Shown one piece after another: positions 43,277-51,833 of a stretch of DNA of 64,000 nucleotides. A program made the translations under genes and the position numbers. The notes under the pieces were generated by a model, which worked only from the letters and a program-made list of their open reading frames with translations, was not told where the DNA came from and did no database searches. The DNA is taken from NCBI RefSeq assembly GCF_003060885.1, contig NZ_QAIG01000013.1, forward strand, positions 234,702-298,701, in the 5' to 3' direction. Source of the stretch: Pseudomonas sp. HMWF032 (lineage in GTDB: Bacteria; Pseudomonadota; Gammaproteobacteria; Pseudomonadales; Pseudomonadaceae). Each line of letters begins with the position of its first letter. Within the stretch, counting starts at the first letter, position 1.

Positions 43277-44218
43277 TTAATCCGCCAGGGTGGGCGAGGC
43301 CGCAGCCGGCTCCTTGTGCAGCACGTAAAGCAGGTTCGGCTCACTGACGATGTAGATATTGCCCTGCGCATCCATGGTCACCCCCTCAGCCTGTTCGATA
43401 CCGCCACGCAGGCCATTCATACCACGCGCCAAGCTGATAAAGCTGACCGGTTCGCCGTACTCATCCACCTCCAGCAGCAGCCGCGACTCGTCAGACAGCA
43501 CCAGAGAGTGGCCGGTACGGGCATCGTAGGTCAGCGAGGAAATATCACGCAGAAACAAGTGCCCACCGCCCATGGGCTGCATAACACCGGTGGCACCGTC
43601 TTCACCGGGGAAAGGCAGGCTGAACAGACCCAGCGGCCCACGCTCCTTGCCCAGCAGCACCCGGTTGTTGCGCGAGTCCCAGGCAATCCCTTCAAAGCCC
43701 TTGTTGCCCGCATCGGCAAACCCCAGATCCAACGAGGGCAGCTCGGCAAACTCCAGGCTACGGGTCAGCGCTTCCAACTTGAACGTGGTCAGCGTACGCA
43801 TGCGCTCATCGATGATCGCCAGGCGACCATCAGCAAGCATTTCCACGCCTTCGGGATTGGCAAAACCATGCAGGTCAATGCGCCGCAGCACCTGACCATC
43901 GAGGGTCAACTCGATCAATTGCGGGGATTTGCCTGTGACAATGAACAAGGTATTGCTGTCGGCACTGTAGGTCAGGCCGGAAACCTCCTCCTGCTCAAGC
44001 CCCTGCAGCGGCTTGCCCTGCAGCACAGCCTGATAGCCTGGCAGCCAGATATGTTGCTGCTGCTCGGCTGCCCCCACCTGCAGTTCCTGAAACCAGAAAT
44101 ACAGACGGTCATCCCAATGGCGGTAATTGGCCACCAACGCCGCACTCAGCCCCAACAGCAAAAACGCAATGAGCCAACGCAGACGCAGACGCACCAGCCG
44201 GACAATCCAGTTTGACAT
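43277..44218 (-). CDS. SdiA-regulated domain protein, copy 2
   Basis: The 313-residue protein has an N-terminal membrane helix (WLIAFLLLGLSAALVANY) and the same periplasmic propeller-like domain as copy 1 (EVSGLTYSADSNTLFIVTG; EGVTMDAQGNIYIVSEPNLLYVL). The two share many identical blocks (e.g. RRIDLHGF, NKGFEG, LSDESRL) and arose by duplication. ATG 44218 is the start, since the extra upstream codon is a TTG. Confidence 0.85.
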   Translation of the reverse strand: MSNWIVRLVRLRLRWLIAFLLLGLSAALVANYRHWDDRLYFWFQELQVGAAEQQQHIWLPGYQAVLQGKPLQGLEQEEVSGLTYSADSNTLFIVTGKSPQLIELTLDGQVLRRIDLHGFANPEGVEMLADGRLAIIDERMRTLTTFKLEALTRSLEFAELPSLDLGFADAGNKGFEGIAWDSRNNRVLLGKERGPLGLFSLPFPGEDGATGVMQPMGGGHLFLRDISSLTYDARTGHSLVLSDESRLLLEVDEYGEPVSFISLARGMNGLRGGIEQAEGVTMDAQGNIYIVSEPNLLYVLHKEPAAASPTLAD

Positions 44219-44332
44219 CGCACACAACTCAGCAGAACGATGGCTATCAGACTAGAGAGCTACCCTTAAGTTTCTGTTACGCCACCTGACCCACAGGCAC
44301 CTCCAGGCGCCTGCTTGTAACGGTCATATGAC

Positions 44333-44998
44333 TTAAAGCGCGCGACTGCTGAAGCGGCTGTGGCCAACCAGCTCCAGCGCCAGCTCATCACCCTTGTGCA
44401 GCGGGCCGACACCCACTGGCGTACCGGTGAGGATCACATCACCCGGCTGCAGGCTGAAATGCCCAGCGATGTGCTGGATCATCGGCAGAATCGGGTTAAG
44501 CATGTCACGGCTGTTGCCGTCCTGACGCACTTCACCGTTGATCGCCAGGCGAATGCCGATATCGGTAAGGTCTTCAACGGCATCACCGGGCACGAACGGC
44601 GCCAGCACGCAGGCACCGTCGAAGGATTTGGCGGTTTCCCAGGGATAGCCCTTGGCCTTGAGCGTGGCCTGCAGGTCGCGCAGCGTCAGGTCCAACGCCG
44701 GGGCGAAGCCGGAGATGGCATCGCGCACCTCCTCGGCATTCGGCGTGCGCGACAGCGGCTTGCCGATCAGCACCGCGATTTCCGCCTCGTAATGCACATC
44801 ACCCTTACCCTCAACCAGGGTGAAGCCATCATCCAGCGGCACCACGCAACTGCCCGCTTTGATAAACAGCAACGGCTCGGTAGGAACCGGGTTGTTCAGT
44901 TCCTTGGCATGCTCGGCGTAGTTACGGCCGATGCACACCACCTTGCCCATGGGAAAGTGGATATGGGTGCCATCGACATACTGATGCTGGTAGCTCAT
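44333..44998 (-). CDS. Fumarylacetoacetate hydrolase (FAH) family protein
   Basis: The 221-residue protein has the compact FAH fold seen in E. coli YcgM and FAHD1 (acylpyruvase/oxaloacetate decarboxylase). Metal-binding acidic residues lie in VHYEAEIAVLIGK, and the C-terminal GDVILTGTPVGVGPL is typical. ATG 44998 has AGGAG about 7 nt upstream. The exact reaction is inferred. Confidence 0.87.
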   Translation of the reverse strand: MSYQHQYVDGTHIHFPMGKVVCIGRNYAEHAKELNNPVPTEPLLFIKAGSCVVPLDDGFTLVEGKGDVHYEAEIAVLIGKPLSRTPNAEEVRDAISGFAPALDLTLRDLQATLKAKGYPWETAKSFDGACVLAPFVPGDAVEDLTDIGIRLAINGEVRQDGNSRDMLNPILPMIQHIAGHFSLQPGDVILTGTPVGVGPLHKGDELALELVGHSRFSSRAL

Positions 44999-45149
44999 AA
45001 GCAACTCCTGATGGGAATGCATGACGCCGCTCGTTGTGCGAGCGGCAGGCGCAGAGCGGTAGCCCCGCCCTACGCTCTGAATCGTTGATCGCCCATGGTG
45101 GAAGAACCTTCACGGGCTGTCGTAGCGACTAAAGACTTAATCAGCTTGC

Positions 45150-45280
45150 TGAAAGCGTTGCGAGCGAAGGCCAGGCAAGGCGGCGGAGTCTGGAAAAAGC
45201 GGAGTTGGCTAGTGCCCCAATGAGCATTTTTCCTGACTTCGCCAACGCAGCATGGCGCGCGTAGCCCGCAGCAGCTTTCA
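45150..45280. mobile_element. 131-bp MITE-like palindromic repeat
   Basis: The ends are TGAAAGCGTTGCG and (reverse complement) TGAAAGCTGCTGCG, and the whole element is a long imperfect inverted repeat (inner arms CTGGAAAAAGC / GCATTTTTCCTG). It carries no gene. The right end provides the TGA stop of the adjacent dehydrogenase gene. I recall similar non-autonomous repeats in many Pseudomonas intergenic spaces. Confidence 0.6.
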
Positions 45281-46672
45281 AAGCGGAAAGATCTTACCCG
45301 GGTTCATGATGCCGTTGGGGTCAAACACTGCCTTGATCGCCTTCATATAGCCAATCTCGGCTTCCGAGCGGCTGTAGGTCAGGTAATCGCGCTTGGTCAT
45401 GCCCACACCGTGTTCGGCGCTGATCGAGCCGTTGTACTTCTGCACGGTCTCGAACACCCACTTGTTGACGGTAGCGCACTTGGCGAAGAATTCGTCCTTG
45501 GACAGGTTCTCCGGCTTGAGGATATTCAGGTGCAGGTTGCCGTCACCGATATGGCCGAACCAGACGATTTCGAAGTCCGGGTAGTGTTCGCCGACGATGC
45601 GGTCGATGTCGTGCAAGAAGGCCGGCACCTTGGAGACGGTGACCGAAATGTCGTTCTTGTACGGCGTCCAGTGGCTGATGGTTTCCGAGATGTACTCGCG
45701 CAGCTTCCACAGGTTCTGCAATTGCTGCTCGCTCTGGCTCATCACCCCGTCCAGCACCCAGCCCTGCTCCACACAATGCTCGAAGGTGGCCAGGGCGGCG
45801 TCGGCGACTTCCTCGGTGGTGGCTTCAAATTCCAGCAGAGCATAAAACGGGCAATCGGTTTCAAACGCCGGTGGTACATCGCCACGGGCCATGATCTTGG
45901 CCAGGGCCTTGTCCGAGAAGAACTCGAAGGCGGTCAGGTCCAGCTTGTTCTGGAAGGCATGCAGCACCGGCATGATCGAGTCGAAGTCCGGGGTGCCGAG
46001 CACCATGGCGGTGAGGTTCTTCGGCGCACGGTCCAGCCGCATGGTCGCTTCCACAACAAAGCCCAGCGTGCCTTCGGCACCGATAAACAGCTGGCGCATG
46101 TCGTAGCCGGTGGCGTTCTTGATCAGGTCTTTGTTCAGCTCCAGCAACTCGCCGGTGCCGGTAACAACCTTGAGGCCAGCCACCCAGTTGCGGGTCATAC
46201 CGTAGCGAATCACTTTGATGCCACCGGCATTGGTGCCGATGTTGCCGCCAATCTGGCTGGAACCCGCCGAGGCGAAATCCACGGGGTAATACAACCCTTT
46301 GTCCTCGGCGAACATCTGCAACTGCTTGGTCACCACGCCGGGCTGACACACCGCCGTGCGGTCGAATTCGTTGAAGTCGAGAATCTGGTTCATGTAATCG
46401 AATGCCACGACCACTTCACCGTTGGCAGCGACCGCGCCTGCCGAAAGCCCTGTACGACCGCCCGACGGCACCAGCGCGACCTTATGCTGATTGGCCCAAC
46501 GCACGATGGCCTGCACCTGCTCGATGCTCTTGGGGAAGGCAATCGCCAGCGGCGCGGGGGCGAAATGCTTGGTCCAGTCCTTGCCGTAAGTGTTGAGGGA
46601 ATCGGCATCGGTCAGCACCTTGCCAGGCTCAACCAGGGTCTTCAGCTCTTCGATCAGCGCAGGGTTGGTCAT
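45278..46672 (-). CDS. d2hgdh: D-2-hydroxyglutarate dehydrogenase (FAD-linked)
   Basis: The 464-residue FAD-binding oxidase has an N-terminal PCMH-type FAD domain (VALVPSGGRTGLSAGAV and ASAGSSQIGGNIGTNAGGIKVIRYG) and a C-terminal FAD-linked oxidase domain ending GIMNPGKIFPL. The His/metal site is in WFGHIGDGNLHLN. In P. stutzeri the enzyme encoded next to serA reoxidises the D-2-hydroxyglutarate made by SerA. The same divergent pairing here supports that role over glycolate oxidase GlcD. ATG 46672 matches the known length. Confidence 0.9.
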   Translation of the reverse strand: MTNPALIEELKTLVEPGKVLTDADSLNTYGKDWTKHFAPAPLAIAFPKSIEQVQAIVRWANQHKVALVPSGGRTGLSAGAVAANGEVVVAFDYMNQILDFNEFDRTAVCQPGVVTKQLQMFAEDKGLYYPVDFASAGSSQIGGNIGTNAGGIKVIRYGMTRNWVAGLKVVTGTGELLELNKDLIKNATGYDMRQLFIGAEGTLGFVVEATMRLDRAPKNLTAMVLGTPDFDSIMPVLHAFQNKLDLTAFEFFSDKALAKIMARGDVPPAFETDCPFYALLEFEATTEEVADAALATFEHCVEQGWVLDGVMSQSEQQLQNLWKLREYISETISHWTPYKNDISVTVSKVPAFLHDIDRIVGEHYPDFEIVWFGHIGDGNLHLNILKPENLSKDEFFAKCATVNKWVFETVQKYNGSISAEHGVGMTKRDYLTYSRSEAEIGYMKAIKAVFDPNGIMNPGKIFPL

Positions 46673-46745
46673 CAACGGAACTCTCAAACGATTCATGGTC
46701 ACCCTGAGCACGCTTCATCTGCCAGGGTAGGTGTTTCGCGGGGCT

Positions 46746-46761
46746 CGTATGCTAGCATACG
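46746..46761. promoter_or_regulatory. Palindrome in the d2hgdh/serA divergent promoter region
   Basis: CGTATGCTAGCATACG is a perfect 16-bp palindrome flanked by GGGGCT and CCCCCC, midway between the two divergent starts. It may be a shared operator or a hairpin. Confidence 0.55.
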
Positions 46762-46857
46762 CCCCCCGTAAATCGTGCCCCCGCGCCGATCTGCGGGCTG
46801 CGGCCGGCGGCGTTCGGCCTCTTCCCTGACACTATTTGTGGGACAACAGGTACTCCG

Positions 46858-48087
46858 ATGAGCAAGACCTCTCTCGACAAGAGCAAGATCAAGTTCCTTC
46901 TTCTTGAAGGCGTCCACCAGAATGCAGTGGACACCCTGAAGGCCGCTGGTTACACCAACATCGAGTACCTCAAGGGCGCACTCTCCGACGACGAGCTGAA
47001 AGAAAAGATCGCCGATGCGCACTTTATCGGTATCCGTTCGCGCACCCAGCTGACCGCCGAAGTCTTCGACTGCGCCAAGCGCCTGGTGGCTGTAGGCTGC
47101 TTCTGCATCGGCACCAACCAGGTTGACCTCGACGCCGCCCGCGAGCGCGGTATCGCCGTGTTCAACGCACCCTATTCGAACACCCGCTCGGTGGCCGAAC
47201 TGGTGCTGGCCCAGGCCATTCTGCTGCTGCGCGGCATCCCCGAGAAGAACGCTTCCTGCCACCGTGGTGGCTGGATCAAGTCGGCAGCCAACTCCTTCGA
47301 AATCCGTGGCAAGAAGCTGGGCATCGTCGGTTACGGCTCGATCGGCACCCAGCTCTCGGTACTGGCTGAAGCCATGGGCATGCAGGTGTTCTTCTACGAC
47401 ACCGTGACCAAGCTGCCACTGGGCAACGCCACCCAGATCGCCAAACTGCACGACCTGCTGGGCATGTGCGACATCGTGTCGCTGCACGTGCCTGAGCTGC
47501 CCTCCACCCAGTGGATGATCGGCGAGAAAGAAATCCGCGCCATGAAAAAGGGCGGCATTCTGATCAACGCCGCACGCGGCACCGTGGTTGAACTGGAGCA
47601 TCTGGCTGCGGCGATCAAGGACGAGCACCTGATTGGCGCCGCCATCGACGTGTTCCCGGTCGAGCCGAAGTCCAACGACGAAGAGTTCGAAAGCCCGCTG
47701 CGTGGCCTGGATCGCGTGATCCTGACCCCGCACATCGGTGGTTCAACCGCTGAAGCCCAGGCCAACATCGGCCTGGAAGTGGCCGAGAAGCTGGTCAAGT
47801 ACAGCGACAACGGTACCTCGGTTTCGTCCGTCAACTTCCCGGAAGTGGCCCTGCCGGCGCACCCGGGCAAGCACCGCCTGCTGCATATCCACGCCAACAT
47901 CCCAGGCGTGATGAGCGAGATCAACAACGTGTTCGCCGAAAACGGCATCAACATCTCTGGCCAGTTCCTGCAGACCAACGACAAGGTCGGCTACGTGGTC
48001 ATCGACGTCGACGCCGACTACTCCGACCTGGCGCTGGAGAAGCTGCAACACGTTAAAGGCACGATCCGCAGCCGCGTCTTGTTCTAA
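46858..48087 (+). CDS. serA: D-3-phosphoglycerate dehydrogenase
   Basis: The 409-residue enzyme (E. coli SerA 410) starts serine synthesis and also reduces 2-oxoglutarate to D-2-hydroxyglutarate. The NAD site is KLGIVGYGSIGTQLSVLAE. Catalytic residues lie in INAARGTVVE and LTPHIGGSTAEAQANIG. A C-terminal ACT domain (about 335-409, VMSEINNVFAENGINISGQ) would bind serine as feedback inhibitor. Confidence 0.97.
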   Translation: MSKTSLDKSKIKFLLLEGVHQNAVDTLKAAGYTNIEYLKGALSDDELKEKIADAHFIGIRSRTQLTAEVFDCAKRLVAVGCFCIGTNQVDLDAARERGIAVFNAPYSNTRSVAELVLAQAILLLRGIPEKNASCHRGGWIKSAANSFEIRGKKLGIVGYGSIGTQLSVLAEAMGMQVFFYDTVTKLPLGNATQIAKLHDLLGMCDIVSLHVPELPSTQWMIGEKEIRAMKKGGILINAARGTVVELEHLAAAIKDEHLIGAAIDVFPVEPKSNDEEFESPLRGLDRVILTPHIGGSTAEAQANIGLEVAEKLVKYSDNGTSVSSVNFPEVALPAHPGKHRLLHIHANIPGVMSEINNVFAENGINISGQFLQTNDKVGYVVIDVDADYSDLALEKLQHVKGTIRSRVLF

Positions 48088-48099
48088 CGCGGCGCAGAC

Positions 48100-48131
48100 A
48101 TTAAAAAGGCGACTTCGGTCGCCTTTTTAAT
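48100..48131 (+). terminator. Terminator of serA
   Basis: A perfect 14-bp stem (48100-48113 with 48118-48131) with a TTCG tetraloop and T-run lies 12 nt after the serA stop. Confidence 0.92.
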
Positions 48132-48158
48132 GCGCGTTCGACACATTCAGGAATTCCT

Positions 48159-48941
48159 ATGCTCACCCTTCCAGTCCGTTTTACCCTGCTATTGACCGGC
48201 TTATTAACCCTCGGCAGCACTCAGGCCCAATCCAATGCCAACAGTTTGAGCGTACGCTACGAGGCCGCGCCGCTTGAGCTGCGAGACATCGCCGCACAGG
48301 CCGAACAGGATGCCATTCTCGAGGGTTGGCGTGAGCAGATCGAAGCGTTGCTGCCGGATCAGGGCCTGCAACTGCTGCTGACAATGCGCACATGCGATGA
48401 GGCCAACGCGTTTTACGACAGCGCAGAACAGAGCATCATTTATTGCTACGAAGAGCTGCAAGACACGCAAAACAACTTCGCTCAATTTGAAGCCGATGGC
48501 CAACTCAATGCCGAAGAGGCGCAGGCGTTCGCCGTCGGCTGGAGCGACTACCTGTTCTTCCACGAACTGGGCCACGCGCTGATCGATCAGTTGGAAATCC
48601 CCATGCTGGGGCGCGAAGAAGATGTGGCCGATCAGATCAGCACCTACATTTGGGTACACCGCGAAGACGGCGAGCACATCCTCAACGGCACCATTTTAAG
48701 CTTTGCCACGTGGGGCGACGATGTCAGCGAAGACGGGCTGGCCGCGACGCACAGCCTGAACGGGCAACGCTATTACAACGTGATGTGCTGGGCATACGGT
48801 GCCGACATCGAGCGTTACAGCGATGCAGGCGATCAGCTTCCGGAGGAGCGCCGGGACAGTTGTGAAGAGGAGTATTGGCAGCTGGCCAATGCCATCGAAC
48901 AGCTTCTGCCACTGCACTTCGATGATGATCCAGCGCCTTAA
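48159..48941 (+). CDS. DUF4344 putative zinc metallopeptidase, exported
   Basis: The 260-residue protein has a signal peptide (GSTQA|QS) and a zinc-binding motif HELGH (His135, Glu136, His139), with an acidic GREEDVADQ downstream that likely gives the third ligand. The family is predicted to be a periplasmic peptidase, with no known substrate. Its stop overlaps that of the convergent DUF523 gene (TTAA 48938-48941). Confidence 0.85.
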   Translation: MLTLPVRFTLLLTGLLTLGSTQAQSNANSLSVRYEAAPLELRDIAAQAEQDAILEGWREQIEALLPDQGLQLLLTMRTCDEANAFYDSAEQSIIYCYEELQDTQNNFAQFEADGQLNAEEAQAFAVGWSDYLFFHELGHALIDQLEIPMLGREEDVADQISTYIWVHREDGEHILNGTILSFATWGDDVSEDGLAATHSLNGQRYYNVMCWAYGADIERYSDAGDQLPEERRDSCEEEYWQLANAIEQLLPLHFDDDPAP

Positions 48942-49432
48942 TCAGCGCCGTCCAGCACCGCCAGAAAGGCCTGCGCCGCCACCAGTTCTTCTTCACTGAA
49001 CACCCGCACCCCGGCGCGGCGCAAGGCCGCCGCCGTCACGCCTTCGCCAGCGACCTGGGTGCCGCTAAAACTGCCGTCATACGCCTCGCGATTGCCACAC
49101 GAGGGACTGCGCGCCTTAAGCAGCGCAATACCAATGCCATGCTGCGCCACCAGGGCCAGGGCCTGTTGTGCGCCGTCAACAAAAGCCGCTGTGACATCCT
49201 CGCCATCCACCGTCAGCACCGGCAGGTGCCCATCGAGCACTTTTGCCCCCTGACCGCCCGCAATTTCCGCTGGGGCACGCGGCGTGGGCAAGCCGCCCGC
49301 CACTTCCGGGCACAACGGCACCACGCGGCCTTCCTGTTGCCAGCGCTCCAGCAGGCTGAACGGACCATGGGCACCGCCGTCATAGCGTACGCGCTGGCCC
49401 AGCAGGCAACGGCTCACCAGAATTTTCTGCAT
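48938..49432 (-). CDS. DUF523 family protein
   Basis: The 164-residue cytoplasmic protein has the DUF523 signature VSRCLLGQRVRYDGG and CPEVAGGLPTPRAPAEI, plus LKARSPSCG. The conserved Cys residues suggest metal or redox chemistry. The function is unknown. A hairpin at 49491-49508 lies upstream. Confidence 0.87.
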   Translation of the reverse strand: MQKILVSRCLLGQRVRYDGGAHGPFSLLERWQQEGRVVPLCPEVAGGLPTPRAPAEIAGGQGAKVLDGHLPVLTVDGEDVTAAFVDGAQQALALVAQHGIGIALLKARSPSCGNREAYDGSFSGTQVAGEGVTAAALRRAGVRVFSEEELVAAQAFLAVLDGAD

Positions 49433-49490
49433 GTCTCACTCTCGTTTAGTCACTTGCCGTAACACGGCCCGGTTACTGCCTCGCGCCCCT

Positions 49491-49508
49491 CCCGACCAAA
49501 GGGTCGGG
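49491..49508. repeat. Short hairpin upstream of DUF523 and DUF6160-like genes
   Basis: CCCGACC pairs with GGTCGGG across loop AAAG in the 222-nt divergent region. No T-run. Its role is unknown, and no recognised riboswitch was seen. Confidence 0.4.
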
Positions 49509-49654
49509 CTGCCTGGCAGATTGCCAAACCCATCACGCCAGCCGCCCTATCCGCGCCCAACTGCGACCTATCCTTCGGCGGGAAGCGAACCGGTTCAATG
49601 GCGCGCGCGACAGGCCCGGCACAGACTCTTGGCACTCTAGCTGAGGACATCGCC

Positions 49655-50212
49655 ATGCACCGCCCACTTCGCACCGTCGCCTTATCCCTCGTTGCCAGCC
49701 TTGCAGCCTATACGCTGCCAAGCCAGGCCGAATTGCTACCGATGGATAACCAAAGCCTGAGCGAAATCAGTGGCCAGGCCGGCATCAGCATCCGTACCGA
49801 TGTATTGGCGACGATCAGCCGGATCAGCTGGAATGACGACGGTGGCAGCGCCTCGCTACGCAACGTGAAGATCGACAACGGCTGCCTGACCCCGGCCAGC
49901 TGTCCGAACGGTTCTGGCGGCAGCTTTGCCTTCGGCGCTGCACAACTGGGCCTGACCCTGCCGATCTTCGGCGTCAACCTGCCCACCCTGAAAATCGACG
50001 TGGTCAACAATGGCAGCGGCCAGCAGCAACTGCAGCTGACCTTGCCTGATCTCACCACCATCAACCAGCAGCTGATTGCCAGCGGCATTCCCGCCCAACG
50101 CATTCGTATGCGTGTAGCCGCTGACATGTACGTCGGCGACAGCCAGCTGGGCAGTGTTGAGATCCGCGACATCACCGATCTACGCGGGACCTTCAAGGTC
50201 TGGGGTCACTAA
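49655..50212 (+). CDS. DUF6160/FilA-like exported protein
   Basis: This 185-residue protein has a signal peptide (PSQA|EL). The N-terminal motif MDNQSLSEISGQAGISI is typical of FilA/DUF6160-type putative pilus- or surface-associated proteins. The rest is beta-rich (SFAFGAAQLGLTLPIFGVNLPTLKIDVVNNG). The role is inferred only from family naming. GAGGA lies 7 nt before ATG 49655. Confidence 0.72.
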   Translation: MHRPLRTVALSLVASLAAYTLPSQAELLPMDNQSLSEISGQAGISIRTDVLATISRISWNDDGGSASLRNVKIDNGCLTPASCPNGSGGSFAFGAAQLGLTLPIFGVNLPTLKIDVVNNGSGQQQLQLTLPDLTTINQQLIASGIPAQRIRMRVAADMYVGDSQLGSVEIRDITDLRGTFKVWGH

Positions 50213-50220
50213 ACCGCGGT

Positions 50221-50844
50221 CTAGAGTGGCCCATTGCCGCGCCGGCGAAACCAGCCGGTTAAGGACAAACGGTCACGGCACGCCGGCAAAACCTCATGAG
50301 GCATGTCGGCAGACAGAAACACCAGCAGACTGCCCGCCTGCGGCAACACATCACGCGTTTCGCCATTCGCCAGGTACAACCGCAGCGCGCCGCCCTGCTC
50401 AGCCTGCCAGTCCTCGTTGAGATAAAACACCACCGATACCGCGCGACGGTCATCATCACGGAACCGGTCCAGATGTTTCTGGTAGAACGCACCCGGTGGA
50501 TACAGCGCAAAGTGCCCTTCGAAGTCTTCCAAACCCAGGTATAAACCCTGGTTCAGCGCCTGGCGTAGCTCATCCAGCACCTGCAGATACTCATCGCAGC
50601 TTGCCTGCTGCCCGGCCTCCAGCCACTGGATATGGTCACCGCGCACCCCTTCGCGAATCTGTTGCTGCGCGCCGCGGCCCACACCGGCGGGCGCCAATGC
50701 ACCTTGTGCGGCACGTTTACGGCACTCTTCGGCCAGTTTCAGGGTCAGAGAAGGCGCAATGAACTGCGTTTGCAACGACCAGCCGTGCTCGGCCAGGTCG
50801 TCAACGATGTGCGTCAGAAGTGCGGTGTGGGTATCGGTCGTCAT
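50221..50844 (-). CDS. 2OG-Fe(II) oxygenase family protein
   Basis: The 207-residue prolyl-4-hydroxylase-like protein has iron ligands His124 and Asp126 (YQKHLDRF) and His183 (MPHEV), and the 2-oxoglutarate Arg192. The complete facial triad argues for an active dioxygenase, with substrate unknown. It is convergent with the DUF6160-like gene, gap 8 nt. Confidence 0.85.
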   Translation of the reverse strand: MTTDTHTALLTHIVDDLAEHGWSLQTQFIAPSLTLKLAEECRKRAAQGALAPAGVGRGAQQQIREGVRGDHIQWLEAGQQASCDEYLQVLDELRQALNQGLYLGLEDFEGHFALYPPGAFYQKHLDRFRDDDRRAVSVVFYLNEDWQAEQGGALRLYLANGETRDVLPQAGSLLVFLSADMPHEVLPACRDRLSLTGWFRRRGNGPL

Positions 50845-50928
50845 GCCGGCGATTCTACCAGCGCCCTGCCGAGCCTCGACAAGTGTCAGCGTGCCGCCGA
50901 AAATAGCCGCCCCTGAATGGAGTCCCTA

Positions 50929-51696
50929 ATGCGCGCCCTTTCCGTTGTACTGACCCTGCTGCTCAGCCTGCCCGCCCTGGCGGACGATTACCTGCGGCTG
51001 TATCAGGCGGCCGGCTGGCCGCAGCAACGCATGCATTTCAGCGACGCCCTGCAGGCCGCTCAGGAGCGCTACCGCAGCAGCCTGCCGCCAGCGGTGCATC
51101 AGGCGCTGGTCAACAACAGCAACCAGCGCTTCGCCCCCAACGCCATGGACCAACGCGCCCTACAGGGCTTGCGCAGCCACCTCGCGGCGCCCGCCAGTGC
51201 CTTGCAGTTCTTCCAGTCGCCACTGGGGCGCAAGATTGTTGATGCCGAGTTATTGGCCACCCGCAGCGACCAACTGGCCCGCCATGCCAATGGTCTGCCG
51301 CGCAGTGAAGCCAGCGCCACCCGCCGCCTGCTGATTCGCCACCTGGCCCAGGCGCTGCCGGCGCGGGAAGCCGGTGCCGAAGTCAGCCTGGCCCTGGCCG
51401 GTGTAGCCGCCGACAGCCTCAGTCAGATGCTCCCCGGCCTGCTCGGTGGCGACAGCGCCCAGGCCATGCTCAATGGCCAGCGCCAGCGGTTGATGGAGCA
51501 GATCGGGACGGATCTGGATAACACCCTGCTGCACGTCTACCGCGAGCTGAGCGATCCGGAGCTGGAAGAGTTCGTCAGTTTCGCCCAGTCCGATGCCGGC
51601 AAGGCCTACTACCAGGCCGCACTGGCGGCAATCCGCAGAGGCCTGGCGGTCGGCCAGAGCAGCACAGCACTGGCTCCAGCCTCGCAAGGCATCTGA
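50929..51696 (+). CDS. DUF2059 exported protein
   Basis: The 255-residue protein has a signal peptide (SLPALA|DD) and a helical body with a C-terminal DUF2059-like domain (LLHVYRELSDPELEEFVSFAQSDAGKAYYQA). The function is unknown. ATG 50929 follows GGAG by 6 nt and is preferred over ATG 50917. Confidence 0.8.
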   Translation: MRALSVVLTLLLSLPALADDYLRLYQAAGWPQQRMHFSDALQAAQERYRSSLPPAVHQALVNNSNQRFAPNAMDQRALQGLRSHLAAPASALQFFQSPLGRKIVDAELLATRSDQLARHANGLPRSEASATRRLLIRHLAQALPAREAGAEVSLALAGVAADSLSQMLPGLLGGDSAQAMLNGQRQRLMEQIGTDLDNTLLHVYRELSDPELEEFVSFAQSDAGKAYYQAALAAIRRGLAVGQSSTALAPASQGI

Positions 51697-51706
51697 GCCG
51701 AATCCA

Positions 51707-51833
51707 CGTCGGTTGGTGTTGAGCGGCGATGCGTTGAGGAGCAACGCGACGATGCCCAACGACTGCAACGGATCGTCGAGCGCAGTGCTGCGCACGCCCT
51801 GTTGGGCTTCGCTACGCTCAACACCAACCTACG
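51707..51833. mobile_element. 127-bp inverted-repeat element between convergent genes
   Basis: The 19-bp ends CGTCGGTTGGTGTTGAGCG (51707-51725) and CGCTCAACACCAACCTACG (51815-51833) match inversely at 18 of 19 positions. No gene lies inside. The right end contains the TAG stop of the adjacent hydrolase. I recall similar GTTGGTGTTGAGCG repeats being common in Pseudomonas intergenic spaces. Confidence 0.65.

Noticed and set aside
45410..46771. 453-codon open frame antisense to the D-2-hydroxyglutarate dehydrogenase
   Set aside because: It is a shadow of a strongly conserved FAD enzyme. The same applies to long frames at 40524-41792 and 55885-57114.
49509..49654. Possible riboswitch before the DUF6160-like gene
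   Set aside because: The leader contains GC-rich pairing, but no conserved core of a known riboswitch class could be recognised.
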